Shown: one piece after another, positions 7,882 to 15,022 of the stretch
How positions within the stretch are numbered: the stretch's first letter is position 1
Layout of the letters: each line of letters starts with the position of its first letter
DNA from: Limiplasma sp964504385
GTDB lineage: Bacteria; Bacillota; Clostridia; Christensenellales; Aristaeellaceae
Assembly: GCA_964504385.1 (NCBI GenBank)
Contig: CAZDEF010000024.1
Location: 1-33,942 of the forward strand
DNA: 33,942 nt
Direction of reading: 5' to 3'
Notes under the pieces: model-generated
The model's database searches: none
Told to the model about the DNA's origin: nothing
The model's input: the letters and a program-made list of their open reading frames with translations, nothing else
Position numbers and translations under genes: made by a program

Positions 7882-9339
7882 TTACGCGCGCATTTCCTCC
7901 AGCAGCTCCTGCACGACGATCTTCTCGTCGAAGGGGCGCTTCACGCCCATGATATCCTGATAGGTCTCGTTGCCCTTGCCCGCCAGAATGATCACGTCGC
8001 CTTCCTCACCCATTTCCAGCGCATAGCGGATGGCTTCGCGGCGGTTTTCGATCATCACATACGCGCCGTCCGTTTCCTTCATGCCTTCTTCGATGGCGCA
8101 CAGGATCTGCATGGGATCTTCCGTGCGGGGATTATCGCTGGTGAGGATGGAGAAATCCGCCATTTTGCCAACGATTTTGCCCATCATGGGGCGCTTGCCA
8201 TGGTCGCGGTCGCCCCCGCAGCCCACCAGCGCGATCAGACGCTTGCGGGTGAAAGCACGAACCGTGCGGAGCACATTTTCCAGCGCATCCGGAGAATGGG
8301 CGTAGTCGAGGATCACCTTGTAGGGCGTTCCGGTCTCCAGCACTTCCACGCGGCCGGGCACATTCTTCACGCTCTCCAGCCCCTTGCGGATATCCTCCTT
8401 GTCAATGCCCATGATCATGGCCAGCGATGCCGCCGCCAATGCATTGTACACGTTGAACATACCGGTCAGGTGCATGGCGATGTGCATTTCCTCCAGTCCG
8501 CGCAAACGGATGGTAAACTCCACGCCGTTTTCGGAGATCTCGATATCGCGTGCGAACACATCTGCATCCGCGCTGATCCCAAAGGTAAGATACGGCACCT
8601 TCAGATCGCGGCGGATGTTTTCGCTGGTATCGTCATCGGCATTCAGCGCGGCGTTCTTTACCTGTCCCCGCATAAAGAAGGTTTTTTTGGCTTCGAAGTA
8701 ACGCTCCATGGTGCCGAAGTAATCCAGATGATCCTGCGACAGATTGGTGTAGCAGGCCGCTTCAAAATCCACGCCGTCCAGCCGGTGCATATCCACCGCG
8801 TGCGCGCTCACCTCCATGCTGACCACTTCCACGCCCTCGTCCACCATCTGCCGCAGGCAGCGGTGCAGATCCACCGGATCGGGCGTGGTCATGTTGCTGG
8901 GCAGGTGCTTGCCGCCGATCATGTTGCCCGTCGTGCCGATCAGTCCGGTCTTGAAGCCCGCCTGTTCCAGAATGGCCTTCATGAGGTAGCTGGTGGTGGT
9001 TTTGCCCTTGGTGCCGCACACGCCCACCATGCGCAGGCTGCGGGACGGGTGGCCGAAGAAGGCCGACGCAATGTAAGCCATTGCCGATCGTGCGTTTTCC
9101 ACCTTCACCTGCGCAGCGGGCGATTCCACAAACCGCTCGACGATCAGCGCCGTGCAGCCGTTTTCCACGGCCTGACCAGCAAAGAGGTGCGCATCAAAGC
9201 GCAAACCGCTGATGCAGAAGAACAGGCCGTTTGCCGTTTTCTCACGGCTGTTGGTGATCAGCGCCTCAATCGGCGTGTCCAGATCGCCCTGTGTTTCTAT
9301 TACGCCCGGCACTTCCGCCAGCAATTCTTTCAGTAGCAT
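7882..9339 (-). CDS. murE: UDP-N-acetylmuramoyl-tripeptide synthetase MurE (meso-DAP type)
   Basis: MurE adds the third amino acid to UDP-MurNAc-L-Ala-D-Glu. The 485-residue protein carries GTKGKTTT (109-116), TTPDP (151-155), EVSAHAVDMHR and NLSQDHLDYFGTM, with the lysine expected to be carbamylated at 218/219. The substrate motif DNPR (402-405) is the form found in meso-diaminopimelate-adding enzymes rather than lysine-adding ones, so the peptidoglycan is inferred to be of the mDAP type. The ATG at 9339 has GGAGG seven bases upstream; a longer frame back to 9375 would overlap the PBP gene stop. It follows the PBP gene by 16 bases. Confidence 0.96.
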   Translation of the reverse strand: MLLKELLAEVPGVIETQGDLDTPIEALITNSREKTANGLFFCISGLRFDAHLFAGQAVENGCTALIVERFVESPAAQVKVENARSAMAYIASAFFGHPSRSLRMVGVCGTKGKTTTSYLMKAILEQAGFKTGLIGTTGNMIGGKHLPSNMTTPDPVDLHRCLRQMVDEGVEVVSMEVSAHAVDMHRLDGVDFEAACYTNLSQDHLDYFGTMERYFEAKKTFFMRGQVKNAALNADDDTSENIRRDLKVPYLTFGISADADVFARDIEISENGVEFTIRLRGLEEMHIAMHLTGMFNVYNALAAASLAMIMGIDKEDIRKGLESVKNVPGRVEVLETGTPYKVILDYAHSPDALENVLRTVRAFTRKRLIALVGCGGDRDHGKRPMMGKIVGKMADFSILTSDNPRTEDPMQILCAIEEGMKETDGAYVMIENRREAIRYALEMGEEGDVIILAGKGNETYQDIMGVKRPFDEKIVVQELLEEMRA

Positions 9340-9355
9340 CTGTATTCCTCCATCC

Positions 9356-11470
9356 TTATGGATTGGGCCATTCAAAAGTAACCTTCACAACGGAACCCTG
9401 CGCGGCATATTCGCCCGCCGCAGGTTCCTGCCGCACCGCTATGCCCGCGCCGTCGATCTGCATTTCCAGCCCGCGCTGGCGCAGCAGTGCAGCCGCCTGC
9501 GGCATGGCTTCGCCCTGCACATCCGGCACGCACACCAGCTCTGCTGGTCTGGGCAGATCGTTCTCATAGGTGTAGAGCATCACCTGCCCGCCCTCGCTCA
9601 ACTTTGCGCCGGCTGCGGGCATCTGCGCCGTTACGGTGCCGCCTGCGCCATCGTCCAGCACCCGAAAGCCTGCAGCCCCCATCTTTCGTCTGGCTTCCGC
9701 CAGCGGGAGTCCCACAGTATTGGGCACCTCCGTCTGCACGGTCTCACCGCCAGAGGGATAGCCAAGATACGGTAACACATCTGCAAGGATTTGTCCAGCA
9801 AAAGGCGCTGCGGTGGTGCCGCCGTAGTCCACCGGCGTGTCCGCTTCATCCACGATGACCAGCAGCGCAATGCGCGGATCGTCCGCCGGAGCAAACCCCA
9901 GAAAAGAGCCGATGTGCACATCCGACACGATGCGCCCGTCCTTGTAGACCTGCGCCGTGCCCGTTTTGCCGCCGATGCGCTGTCCCTTGACCGCCGCGTT
10001 TTTGGCTCCGCCTTCGGCAACCACCTTCTCCAGCAGTTCGCGCATGGTACGGCTGGTCTCCTCCGTCACGGGGCGGCTGACCACCTTGGGCTGCGCACGG
10101 TAGAGCACCGTGCCGTCCGGGGCCGCGGCCTCCTTGAGCAGATACGGCTGCATGAGTCTGCCGCCGTTGATCACCGAGCAGGCGGCAGACAGCAACTGAA
10201 CGGGCGTGACCGCCACGCTCTGGCCGAAGCCAATGCGCGCAAGATCCACATCCTTGACGTTTCTCTCGGCTATCAGTATACCACTTCCCTCCCCCTGCAA
10301 GTCAATATTAGTCTTGCTGCCCAGACCAAATGCATGCAGGTACTGGTACATGCGCTGCGTGCCCAGCCGTAGCGCCAATTCCACAAACACGGGGTTGCAG
10401 CTGTTCTGCAGCGCTTCGGCCATAGTTTCGGCCTGATGCGGTCTGCCCCAGCAGCGGATCGTATCGCCATCCACCTTGATCTTGGCAGAGCAATAAAAGC
10501 CGTCTTCCGGCGTGGTCACTCCCGCGTCCAGTGCGGCGGCCGCCGTAAGGATCTTGAAGGTGGATCCGGGTTCGTAGGCATCGGAAATCAGCCGGATGCG
10601 CATCAGCTGCGAAAGCGCGTCAGGCTGCTCGCGCGGCGGATCGTTGGGGTCGTAGTCCGGCTTGGAGCACATGGCCAGGATCGCGCCAGTATACGGATCC
10701 ATCGCGATGGCATGCACTGCCTGTGCCTTGTTGACGGCATAGCACTCGCGCATCGCCTTTTCGCAGATCTCCTGAATGTTGGCGTCGATAGTAAGCCTGA
10801 TATCGTTGCCGTTCTGCGGTTCGATATAAAGGTTCTGGCTGTCGTAGATGGGCTGGGATCGTCCGTCCACGCTGCGCAGGATGGTTCCTTCCACGCCCTT
10901 GAGCAGCGATTCATACTGCATTTCCAGCCCGGACTGCCCCACGCTGTCGATGTTCGTCAGCCCAAGCGTTTGCGCCAGAAACGCCCCCTTGGGATACGCG
11001 CGGCGCACATCCTCGTCAAACAGCAGCGCATCCAGCTGCACAGCCGCATCGTTCTGCGCCAGCTGCAGCCGGCGCAGGGCATCCGCCGTTTCCCGCGGCA
11101 CCTGCCGTTTCAGCGTCACGGAAGCGCGTGTGCGATCCGAAAGCTTGCGGGCAATCGTCTCCTCATTCAAATCCAAAATCGGACATATCGTTTGCGTGAA
11201 CAAAGACATGTCCGATATCTTTCGTGGATCAGCACTGACGATGTAGGCCGTAGCGCTCATCGCCAGCGTCTGTCCGTTGGCATCCAGAATGCTGCCGCGG
11301 CGCGCATAAACGGTTCCTTCCCGCGTCCACTGGCTGACGCCGCGCCTCGTCAGCTCTGCCGATCTTGCAGTGGTGAGATAGGCGATGCGAAGCGTCAGCA
11401 GAAAAAACAGAAAAGTCAGCAGCAACAGCAGCGCAAAGACCCGCTTGCGGATGTGCAGTTCCGTAGGCAC
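9356..11470 (-). CDS. Class B penicillin-binding protein with two PASTA domains (PbpB/SpoVD type)
   Basis: This transpeptidase crosslinks septal (or spore) peptidoglycan alongside a SEDS partner. The 704-residue product has an N-terminal membrane anchor (about residues 8-32), a dimerisation/pedestal region starting YARRGSILDANG, and a transpeptidase domain with STFK (catalytic Ser303), SCN (357-359) and KTG (502-504). Two PASTA repeats follow, roughly at 575-635 and 640-704. PASTA tails are found both in vegetative division PBPs and in SpoVD, so the two cannot be separated here. The GTG at 11470 is preferred because GGGGGGGACGCC precedes it; a longer in-frame GTG at 11497 has no ribosome site. 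A 96-base gap separates it from ftsL. Confidence 0.93.
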   Translation of the reverse strand: MPTELHIRKRVFALLLLLTFLFFLLTLRIAYLTTARSAELTRRGVSQWTREGTVYARRGSILDANGQTLAMSATAYIVSADPRKISDMSLFTQTICPILDLNEETIARKLSDRTRASVTLKRQVPRETADALRRLQLAQNDAAVQLDALLFDEDVRRAYPKGAFLAQTLGLTNIDSVGQSGLEMQYESLLKGVEGTILRSVDGRSQPIYDSQNLYIEPQNGNDIRLTIDANIQEICEKAMRECYAVNKAQAVHAIAMDPYTGAILAMCSKPDYDPNDPPREQPDALSQLMRIRLISDAYEPGSTFKILTAAAALDAGVTTPEDGFYCSAKIKVDGDTIRCWGRPHQAETMAEALQNSCNPVFVELALRLGTQRMYQYLHAFGLGSKTNIDLQGEGSGILIAERNVKDVDLARIGFGQSVAVTPVQLLSAACSVINGGRLMQPYLLKEAAAPDGTVLYRAQPKVVSRPVTEETSRTMRELLEKVVAEGGAKNAAVKGQRIGGKTGTAQVYKDGRIVSDVHIGSFLGFAPADDPRIALLVIVDEADTPVDYGGTTAAPFAGQILADVLPYLGYPSGGETVQTEVPNTVGLPLAEARRKMGAAGFRVLDDGAGGTVTAQMPAAGAKLSEGGQVMLYTYENDLPRPAELVCVPDVQGEAMPQAAALLRQRGLEMQIDGAGIAVRQEPAAGEYAAQGSVVKVTFEWPNP

Positions 11471-11566
11471 GGCGTCCCCCCCTTTTTTATGTTTCACAAA
11501 AGGGATGTATGCACATTCAGCCTGCGTTATGCGTCTTTCGCGCGTCTTTTCCAGTACGCGTCAAAA

Positions 11567-12193
11567 TCAGTTGCCAGCGTTTGCCGATATGGACGTATTC
11601 TGCGACGGCTGTGCGGCTGCCAGTGCAGATTGCTGCGCAGCCTGCGCCGTTTCCAGCGGACGGGTATCCACCGCATTCAAGTGAATGGCCTGCACAGCCG
11701 AGGAGGGGATCATGTTCAGGCGGTTGGTCGCGGCGTAGCAGATATCCGATGAATTGGTGAGGCGAGCCAGTTCCGCCGAAAGCGCCTCGTTCGCTTTGCG
11801 GCATTCCTCCGCCGCCCGCTCAATGCGGTTGATCTCCTTCTGCCGGTTGGCGATCTGGCCTTGCTGATACAGCAGCACCAGCCCGCACACAAACAGCACA
11901 GCAGCCATCAGCAGCACGCCGGCGCGCATGGTCACGCGCACGCCGCCCTTGCTCATTTCACGCGCATAGGCTTCCTGTTGCCGCTTGTCTTCCCGTTCGA
12001 GCTGCTCCCGCTCCAGCCGTTTCGCCTGTGTGCGGCGGCGGCGCTGATGATCAGGCTTGAGCTGACCCGTGTAGAGATCCACCTCGCTGCCGGGCAGATA
12101 CACGCTGGCAGAAACGCTCATGCGGGCCGATGGAATGTATCCTTCATTTGGAGTGCGGCGGAAGCTGTCGTACATCGGTTCGTACTGTGACAT
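11567..12193 (-). CDS. ftsL: FtsL-like septum protein (single span plus coiled coil)
   Basis: FtsL is a small bitopic divisome protein that pairs with DivIC and DivIB and helps activate the FtsW-PBP synthase. This 208-residue protein has a long polar N-terminus, very basic at residues 50-75 (many R, K, E, Q), a hydrophobic span at about 90-109, and a heptad-like segment at 111-147. An Ala/Gln-rich tail follows. It is longer than usual FtsL (about 100-130 residues) at both ends. FtsL sequences are poorly conserved, so the call comes from topology and position between mraZ and the class B PBP. An AAGGAG site lies about nine bases before the ATG, and the gap to mraZ is only 21 bases, leaving no room for rsmH. 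Confidence 0.78.
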   Translation of the reverse strand: MSQYEPMYDSFRRTPNEGYIPSARMSVSASVYLPGSEVDLYTGQLKPDHQRRRRTQAKRLEREQLEREDKRQQEAYAREMSKGGVRVTMRAGVLLMAAVLFVCGLVLLYQQGQIANRQKEINRIERAAEECRKANEALSAELARLTNSSDICYAATNRLNMIPSSAVQAIHLNAVDTRPLETAQAAQQSALAAAQPSQNTSISANAGN

Positions 12194-12214
12194 AGCCGTT
12201 TCTCCTTTTCCAGT

Positions 12215-12727
12215 TTATTCTTCCAGTTCCGCGATCTCATCGGAGATCTCATCGCGGTGTTCCTTGTAGTACAGGTCTTCTTCCAGACCGGCGTTGCTGT
12301 CAATGATGCGGATGTGATCCAGCGCGCCGCTGATCTCCACATCCTTTGCATCGCCCAGCACATACTGGCGCAGCTTGGCGGGCAGCAGCACGCGGCCCTG
12401 ATTATCCGCCTGCAAGCCGGGGTAGCTGAATTTGGCAATGTGATCCTGCTGCTTTTGCACAGCGGGTTTGCGGCGGTTGAGGCGATAAAGCTCCTCCACC
12501 ATTTCTTCGAAGGCGGCGTCGGGATAGATGGCAATGGCGCGATCATCCAGCGTCAGGGTGAGGGTGAAGCTGTCGCCCAGCGCCTTTCGGTACGCATTGG
12601 GGATGATGATGCGGCCCTTGGCGTCGATGGAGTGGTCGTAGCTGCCGAAAAAAGTGAACTTTCGGGGCGGTCTGCGCTCAGAAACGGCGCTTGCGTCCGC
12701 ATGCATCTGCTCGTCCATTGCCGTCAC
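12215..12727 (-). CDS. mraZ: Transcriptional regulator MraZ
   Basis: MraZ is a SpoVT-AbrB-fold DNA-binding protein that controls the dcw operon from its own promoter. The 170-residue product has two copies of the family motif: IDAKGRIIIP near residues 34-43 and DNQGRVLLP near 108-116, each starting a swapped-hairpin half. About 22 residues of polar N-terminus precede the first repeat (FFGSYDHS), longer than in most relatives, and the C-terminus is acidic. The frame can start at a GTG (12727) or an ATG (12718). The G-rich stretch AAAGGGGAGCGGGG serves either; the ATG would give a protein three residues shorter. It is the first gene after the main dcw promoter. Confidence 0.94.
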   Translation of the reverse strand: MTAMDEQMHADASAVSERRPPRKFTFFGSYDHSIDAKGRIIIPNAYRKALGDSFTLTLTLDDRAIAIYPDAAFEEMVEELYRLNRRKPAVQKQQDHIAKFSYPGLQADNQGRVLLPAKLRQYVLGDAKDVEISGALDHIRIIDSNAGLEEDLYYKEHRDEISDEIAELEE

Positions 12728-12733
12728 CCCGCT

Positions 12734-12792
12734 CCCCTTTCGCCTCCACTTTGCACCCTTTTTAGGGTCGTAGCACCATTATGCCCCACTTT
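12734..12792 (-). promoter_or_regulatory. Candidate MraZ operator repeats before mraZ
   Basis: On the minus strand AAAGTGG occurs at 12786-12792 (inside the promoter spacer) and again at 12746-12752. The related AAAGGGT (12755-12761) and AAAGGGG (12734-12740) lie alongside. In other bacteria MraZ binds short G-rich direct repeats next to its own promoter, and AAAGTGG-like boxes have been described in Bacillota and mollicutes. Spacing here is not perfectly regular (9, 12 and 31 bases). A small palindrome ACCCT-N4-AGGGT at 12755-12768 overlaps the repeats. Confidence 0.4.
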
Positions 12793-12807
12793 TTCAAAGA
12801 AAGTCAA
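12778..12807 (-). promoter_or_regulatory. Sigma-A promoter of the dcw cluster
   Basis: On the minus strand TTGACT (12802-12807) is followed by an 18-base spacer and CATAAT (12778-12783). Both hexamers match consensus in five of six positions. The start would lie near 12771, about 45 bases before the mraZ start. It is the strongest promoter-like sequence in this gap and faces the whole cluster. Confidence 0.7.
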
Positions 12808-12871
12808 TCACCTTGTTTTTCCTCATTCTGCCATTTTGACACATTTCCATCATAGAATCAGCGCATTTGTG

Positions 12872-12885
12872 TGAACACATGTTCG
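12872..12885. promoter_or_regulatory. LexA/DinR-box-like palindrome upstream of mraZ
   Basis: The minus strand reads CGAACATGTGTTCA, fitting the Gram-positive LexA (DinR) consensus CGAAC-RNRY-GTTYG at every position except the last. It lies about 65 bases upstream of the dcw -35 hexamer, between that promoter and the terminator of the preceding operon. A second GAAC-N4-GTTC palindrome lies at 12951-12964. Binding is inferred, not shown. Confidence 0.45.
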
Positions 12886-12901
12886 CCACAAATTGCAGAG
12901 C

Positions 12902-12945
12902 AAAAAAAGAAGCCCGCAAACCGTTTATTTCAAACGATTTGCGGG
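12902..12945 (-). terminator. Intrinsic terminator after the metallophosphoesterase gene
   Basis: A hairpin with arms around CCCGCAAA/TTTGCGGG (12913-12945, stem continuing inward through CGTTT/AAACG with one unpaired position) is followed on the minus strand by a run of seven T. It ends the zinc-ribbon/metallophosphoesterase operon and insulates it from dcw. Confidence 0.85.
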
Positions 12946-12950
12946 ATTGG

Positions 12951-12964
12951 AGAACATCTGTTCC
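12951..12964. promoter_or_regulatory. Second GAAC-N4-GTTC palindrome
   Basis: The plus strand reads AGAACATCTGTTCC. The half-sites GAAC and GTTC are perfect and four bases apart, as in LexA/DinR boxes, but the central bases miss the RNRY rule at one position. It lies between the metallophosphoesterase stop and its terminator, about 70 bases from the better box at 12872. Confidence 0.3.
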
Positions 12965-13017
12965 GTTTCTGAATGTTTCATTTTTATTACAAAGTGGTTT
13001 TTAAAATTTAATACTTG

Positions 13018-13710
13018 TCAAAAGATCTTCTTAGGATCAAACCCCAAGGCATCACAGGACACCAGATGGTACTGGATGCCCTCGCGTTCTCCTTCAAAGC
13101 CAATCTTGATCCCCAGTCCGTGCAGATGACCGTACACCACATGATCCACCCGGTACTCTTCCAGAATTTCCGTAAAGCCCGTGCTCACCCCATCGGCAAA
13201 CAGCGGCGGAAAGTGCAGCATCACCGTCACGTCCGTCCCGTCCATCTTGCACGCCTGATCCAGCGACATGCGCAGGCGCATCAGCTCGCGGCGGTACACC
13301 TTCTCATCTTGCTCGCTCATTGTCTGCTGCGGGGTGGGAAAGTTCCATCCGCGCGTACCGCAAAAGACGTGCCCATCCAGACACATGGCATCGTTTTGAA
13401 TGACATGCATCTTCGGCGGCAGCGCCGCGCGCAGCTTGCTCAGCGAACTCCACCAGTAATCGTGATTCCCGCGCAGCAGCAGCTTGGTACCGGGCAGTTC
13501 GCCAATGGCGGCCAGATCGTCCGCCGCCTGCGCAAGCTGCATCGCCCAGCTGATATCGCCGGGAATGAGCACCACGTCCTCCTGCGTGATCCTGCGCCGC
13601 CAGTTTTCGCTGATCGTTTCAAAATGGCGATCCCAATGACTGCCAAAAACGTCCATGGGCTTTTGCTCGTGGCCGGGCAGATGGAGATCGCCAATGGCAA
13701 ATACAGACAT
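13018..13710 (-). CDS. Calcineurin-like metallophosphoesterase (predicted phosphohydrolase)
   Basis: A soluble 230-residue two-metal phosphoesterase. The metal-ligand series is complete: GDLH (Asp8, His10), GDISW (Asp52), GNHDYWW (Asn82, His83), a lone His in MLHFPP, and GHLHG near the C-terminus. Family members hydrolyse phosphomono- or diesters, and the true substrate cannot be read from sequence. Its GDLH and GNHDYWW forms resemble the stand-alone bacterial predicted phosphohydrolases rather than nucleases such as SbcD. It starts 18 bases after the zinc-ribbon gene with GAGGG upstream of the ATG, so the two are probably co-transcribed. A clear terminator follows. Confidence 0.88.
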   Translation of the reverse strand: MSVFAIGDLHLPGHEQKPMDVFGSHWDRHFETISENWRRRITQEDVVLIPGDISWAMQLAQAADDLAAIGELPGTKLLLRGNHDYWWSSLSKLRAALPPKMHVIQNDAMCLDGHVFCGTRGWNFPTPQQTMSEQDEKVYRRELMRLRMSLDQACKMDGTDVTVMLHFPPLFADGVSTGFTEILEEYRVDHVVYGHLHGLGIKIGFEGEREGIQYHLVSCDALGFDPKKIF

Positions 13711-13728
13711 TCGTCCCTCGCTTTTCAG

Positions 13729-14133
13729 TTACTCGTCGTCATTTTCGCGGTTTTCTTCGTCCTCTTCTTCCTCGATCACGCTTTCCAGAGAGAGCTCGCT
13801 TTCGATATCGCCGAACTCGCTTTCGGGAATGTCCTCGTGCATCTGCGGGATGATTTCGTCCATGGTGCTGACGGAGTTCAGGCCGATGGTGCTTTCATCC
13901 ACGGAAGCGGGCGTTTCTTCGATGGCGGTATCGGTATTGCTGCCGCTCATCTCCTTGAGGCAGCTCAGGCACACGTCGTGACCGGGCAGGGCGGGCGCCT
14001 CATTGCATACGGAGCACATCTCCATTTCATCCTCAACGTGCGTGCCTTTCATTTCGCGAAGGCATACCTTACACAGTTTTTCTGTATCCAGGATATAATT
14101 CAGGTCGCAACGGGGGCATTTCACGAGATTCAT
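13729..14133 (-). CDS. Small zinc-ribbon protein with acidic tail, function unknown
   Basis: A 134-residue protein with four CxxC knuckles: Cys6/9, 21/24, 40/43 and 55/58, enough for two zinc sites in the first 60 residues. The remaining half is low complexity and strongly acidic, ending in a run of Glu, Asp and Asn. This layout suggests a protein-binding or nucleic-acid-associated adaptor, but nothing fixes a function. The ATG at 14133 has GAGGAGG nine bases upstream; the in-frame ATG at 14151 overlaps that ribosome site and is rejected. It heads a two-gene operon with the metallophosphoesterase. Confidence 0.8.
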   Translation of the reverse strand: MNLVKCPRCDLNYILDTEKLCKVCLREMKGTHVEDEMEMCSVCNEAPALPGHDVCLSCLKEMSGSNTDTAIEETPASVDESTIGLNSVSTMDEIIPQMHEDIPESEFGDIESELSLESVIEEEEDEENRENDDE

Positions 14134-14208
14134 AGTCCGGTTCCTCCTCATTGATTGGGGCTATACTGCGTTAGAAAAGATTGGCTTGGCAAGCGCTTGG
14201 AATTTCGA

Positions 14209-14237
14209 TTGCTTTTTCTTTTCCAAACTATTACGAT
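14209..14237 (+). promoter_or_regulatory. Weak candidate promoter for the CAP-domain gene
   Basis: TTGCTT (14209-14214), 17 bases, then TACGAT (14232-14237). Both boxes are imperfect. A perfect ten-base palindrome CAAGCGCTTG sits just upstream at 14190-14199, resembling but not fully matching a catabolite-response element. Confidence 0.35.
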
Positions 14238-14240
14238 TTT

Positions 14241-14260
14241 ATTACGCTTTCGAGCGTAAT
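14241..14260 (+). promoter_or_regulatory. Leader hairpin with TTCG loop before the CAP-domain gene
   Basis: ATTACGCT and AGCGTAAT form a perfect eight-base-pair stem around a TTCG tetraloop. It lies between the promoter candidate and the GGAGG ribosome site (14270-14274). It could stabilise the mRNA 5' end or be a protein operator. There is no following T-run, so it is not an intrinsic terminator. Confidence 0.45.
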
Positions 14261-14280
14261 TCATTTTCCGGAGGTATCTG

Positions 14281-14949
14281 ATGAACAAGAAACAAAAGCT
14301 GACTGCCCTCGCCCTTGCCCTGAGCCTTTCGACCAGCGGCGCATACGCAGCCGCTTCCGGAAAGTCCATGTCGTCACCCGGCTTTCCTGATTGGCAGGAC
14401 AGGCAGAGCAGCATCTGCATCACGCCCGAACCCCAGCCCTGCGCCACGCCGGTTCCCACCGTGCATCCCACGGCTACGCCAAACGCGACAAAAGCGCCTC
14501 AGGCAACCCAACAGCCTCAAGCGACGACGACCCCTCCAGCTAACGACGATGATTATACTACGCCTTCCATAAGCGTGCAAGAGGAAATTGCATTTAATCT
14601 GCTAAATCAGGACCGGATTGCCAACGGCCTGCCCGCGCTGGCGTTGGATCCCGCTCTGTGCGACATCGCGCGCATCAAAAGTCAGGACATGCACGAAAAC
14701 GGCTACTTCGCCCACACCTCCCCCACCTACGGCACGCCTTCGGAGATGCTGCGCATGTTTGGCTACAGCTTCACCTCCGTAGCGGAGAACATTGCCCATC
14801 ACGCCACGGTTGAAAAGTCGCAGGCTGCTTTCATGAGCAGCGATGGGCATCGCCGCAACCTGCTCGGTTCGCAGTGGAGCAAATGCGGCGTGGGCGTATG
14901 GACGGACGCACAGGGCTATGTTTATGTAACGCAGCTTTTCGTGCGATGA
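14281..14949 (+). CDS. Secreted CAP-domain (SCP/PR1-like) protein
   Basis: A 222-residue exported protein. Residues 1-24 form a signal peptide (KKQK, then an Ala/Leu core, cleaved near AYAAASG). A Pro/Thr/Ala-rich linker follows (about 45-95), then a CAP domain at about 100-222. That domain shows FNLLNQDRIANGLPAL, the YFAHTSPTYGTPSEML segment, a central AENIAHH, and SSDGHRRNLL, the usual CAP landmarks including the two conserved histidines. Bacterial members resemble sporulation-associated YkwD-type proteins; no enzymatic role is established for most of them. The ribosome site is GGAGG six bases before the ATG. The gene is divergent from the zinc-ribbon operon. Confidence 0.9.
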   Translation: MNKKQKLTALALALSLSTSGAYAAASGKSMSSPGFPDWQDRQSSICITPEPQPCATPVPTVHPTATPNATKAPQATQQPQATTTPPANDDDYTTPSISVQEEIAFNLLNQDRIANGLPALALDPALCDIARIKSQDMHENGYFAHTSPTYGTPSEMLRMFGYSFTSVAENIAHHATVEKSQAAFMSSDGHRRNLLGSQWSKCGVGVWTDAQGYVYVTQLFVR

Positions 14950-15022
14950 TTTCCCGCACGCAGCGCATGCAGGCACATACCATGAAGCAGGACGCCTTGC
15001 CGACTGAGAAGGGAGTGTTTGT

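Noticed and set aside
7705..9336. Plus-strand open frame of 543 codons opposite murE
   Set aside because: Antisense shadow of murE; composition is His/Ala/Gln-rich and no domain is recognisable.
13016..13021. Perfect TTGACA on the minus strand at the metallophosphoesterase stop
   Set aside because: No acceptable -10 lies 16-18 bases downstream, and the transcript would meet the terminator at once.
12893..13129. Possible 78-residue plus-strand gene next to the LexA-like box
   Set aside because: An SOS-induced small protein was considered, but the frame runs through the terminator and into the end of the metallophosphoesterase gene and has no ribosome site.
14190..14199. Catabolite-response element upstream of the CAP gene
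   Set aside because: The central AAGCGCTT fits, but two outer consensus positions fail, so it is noted only as a palindrome.
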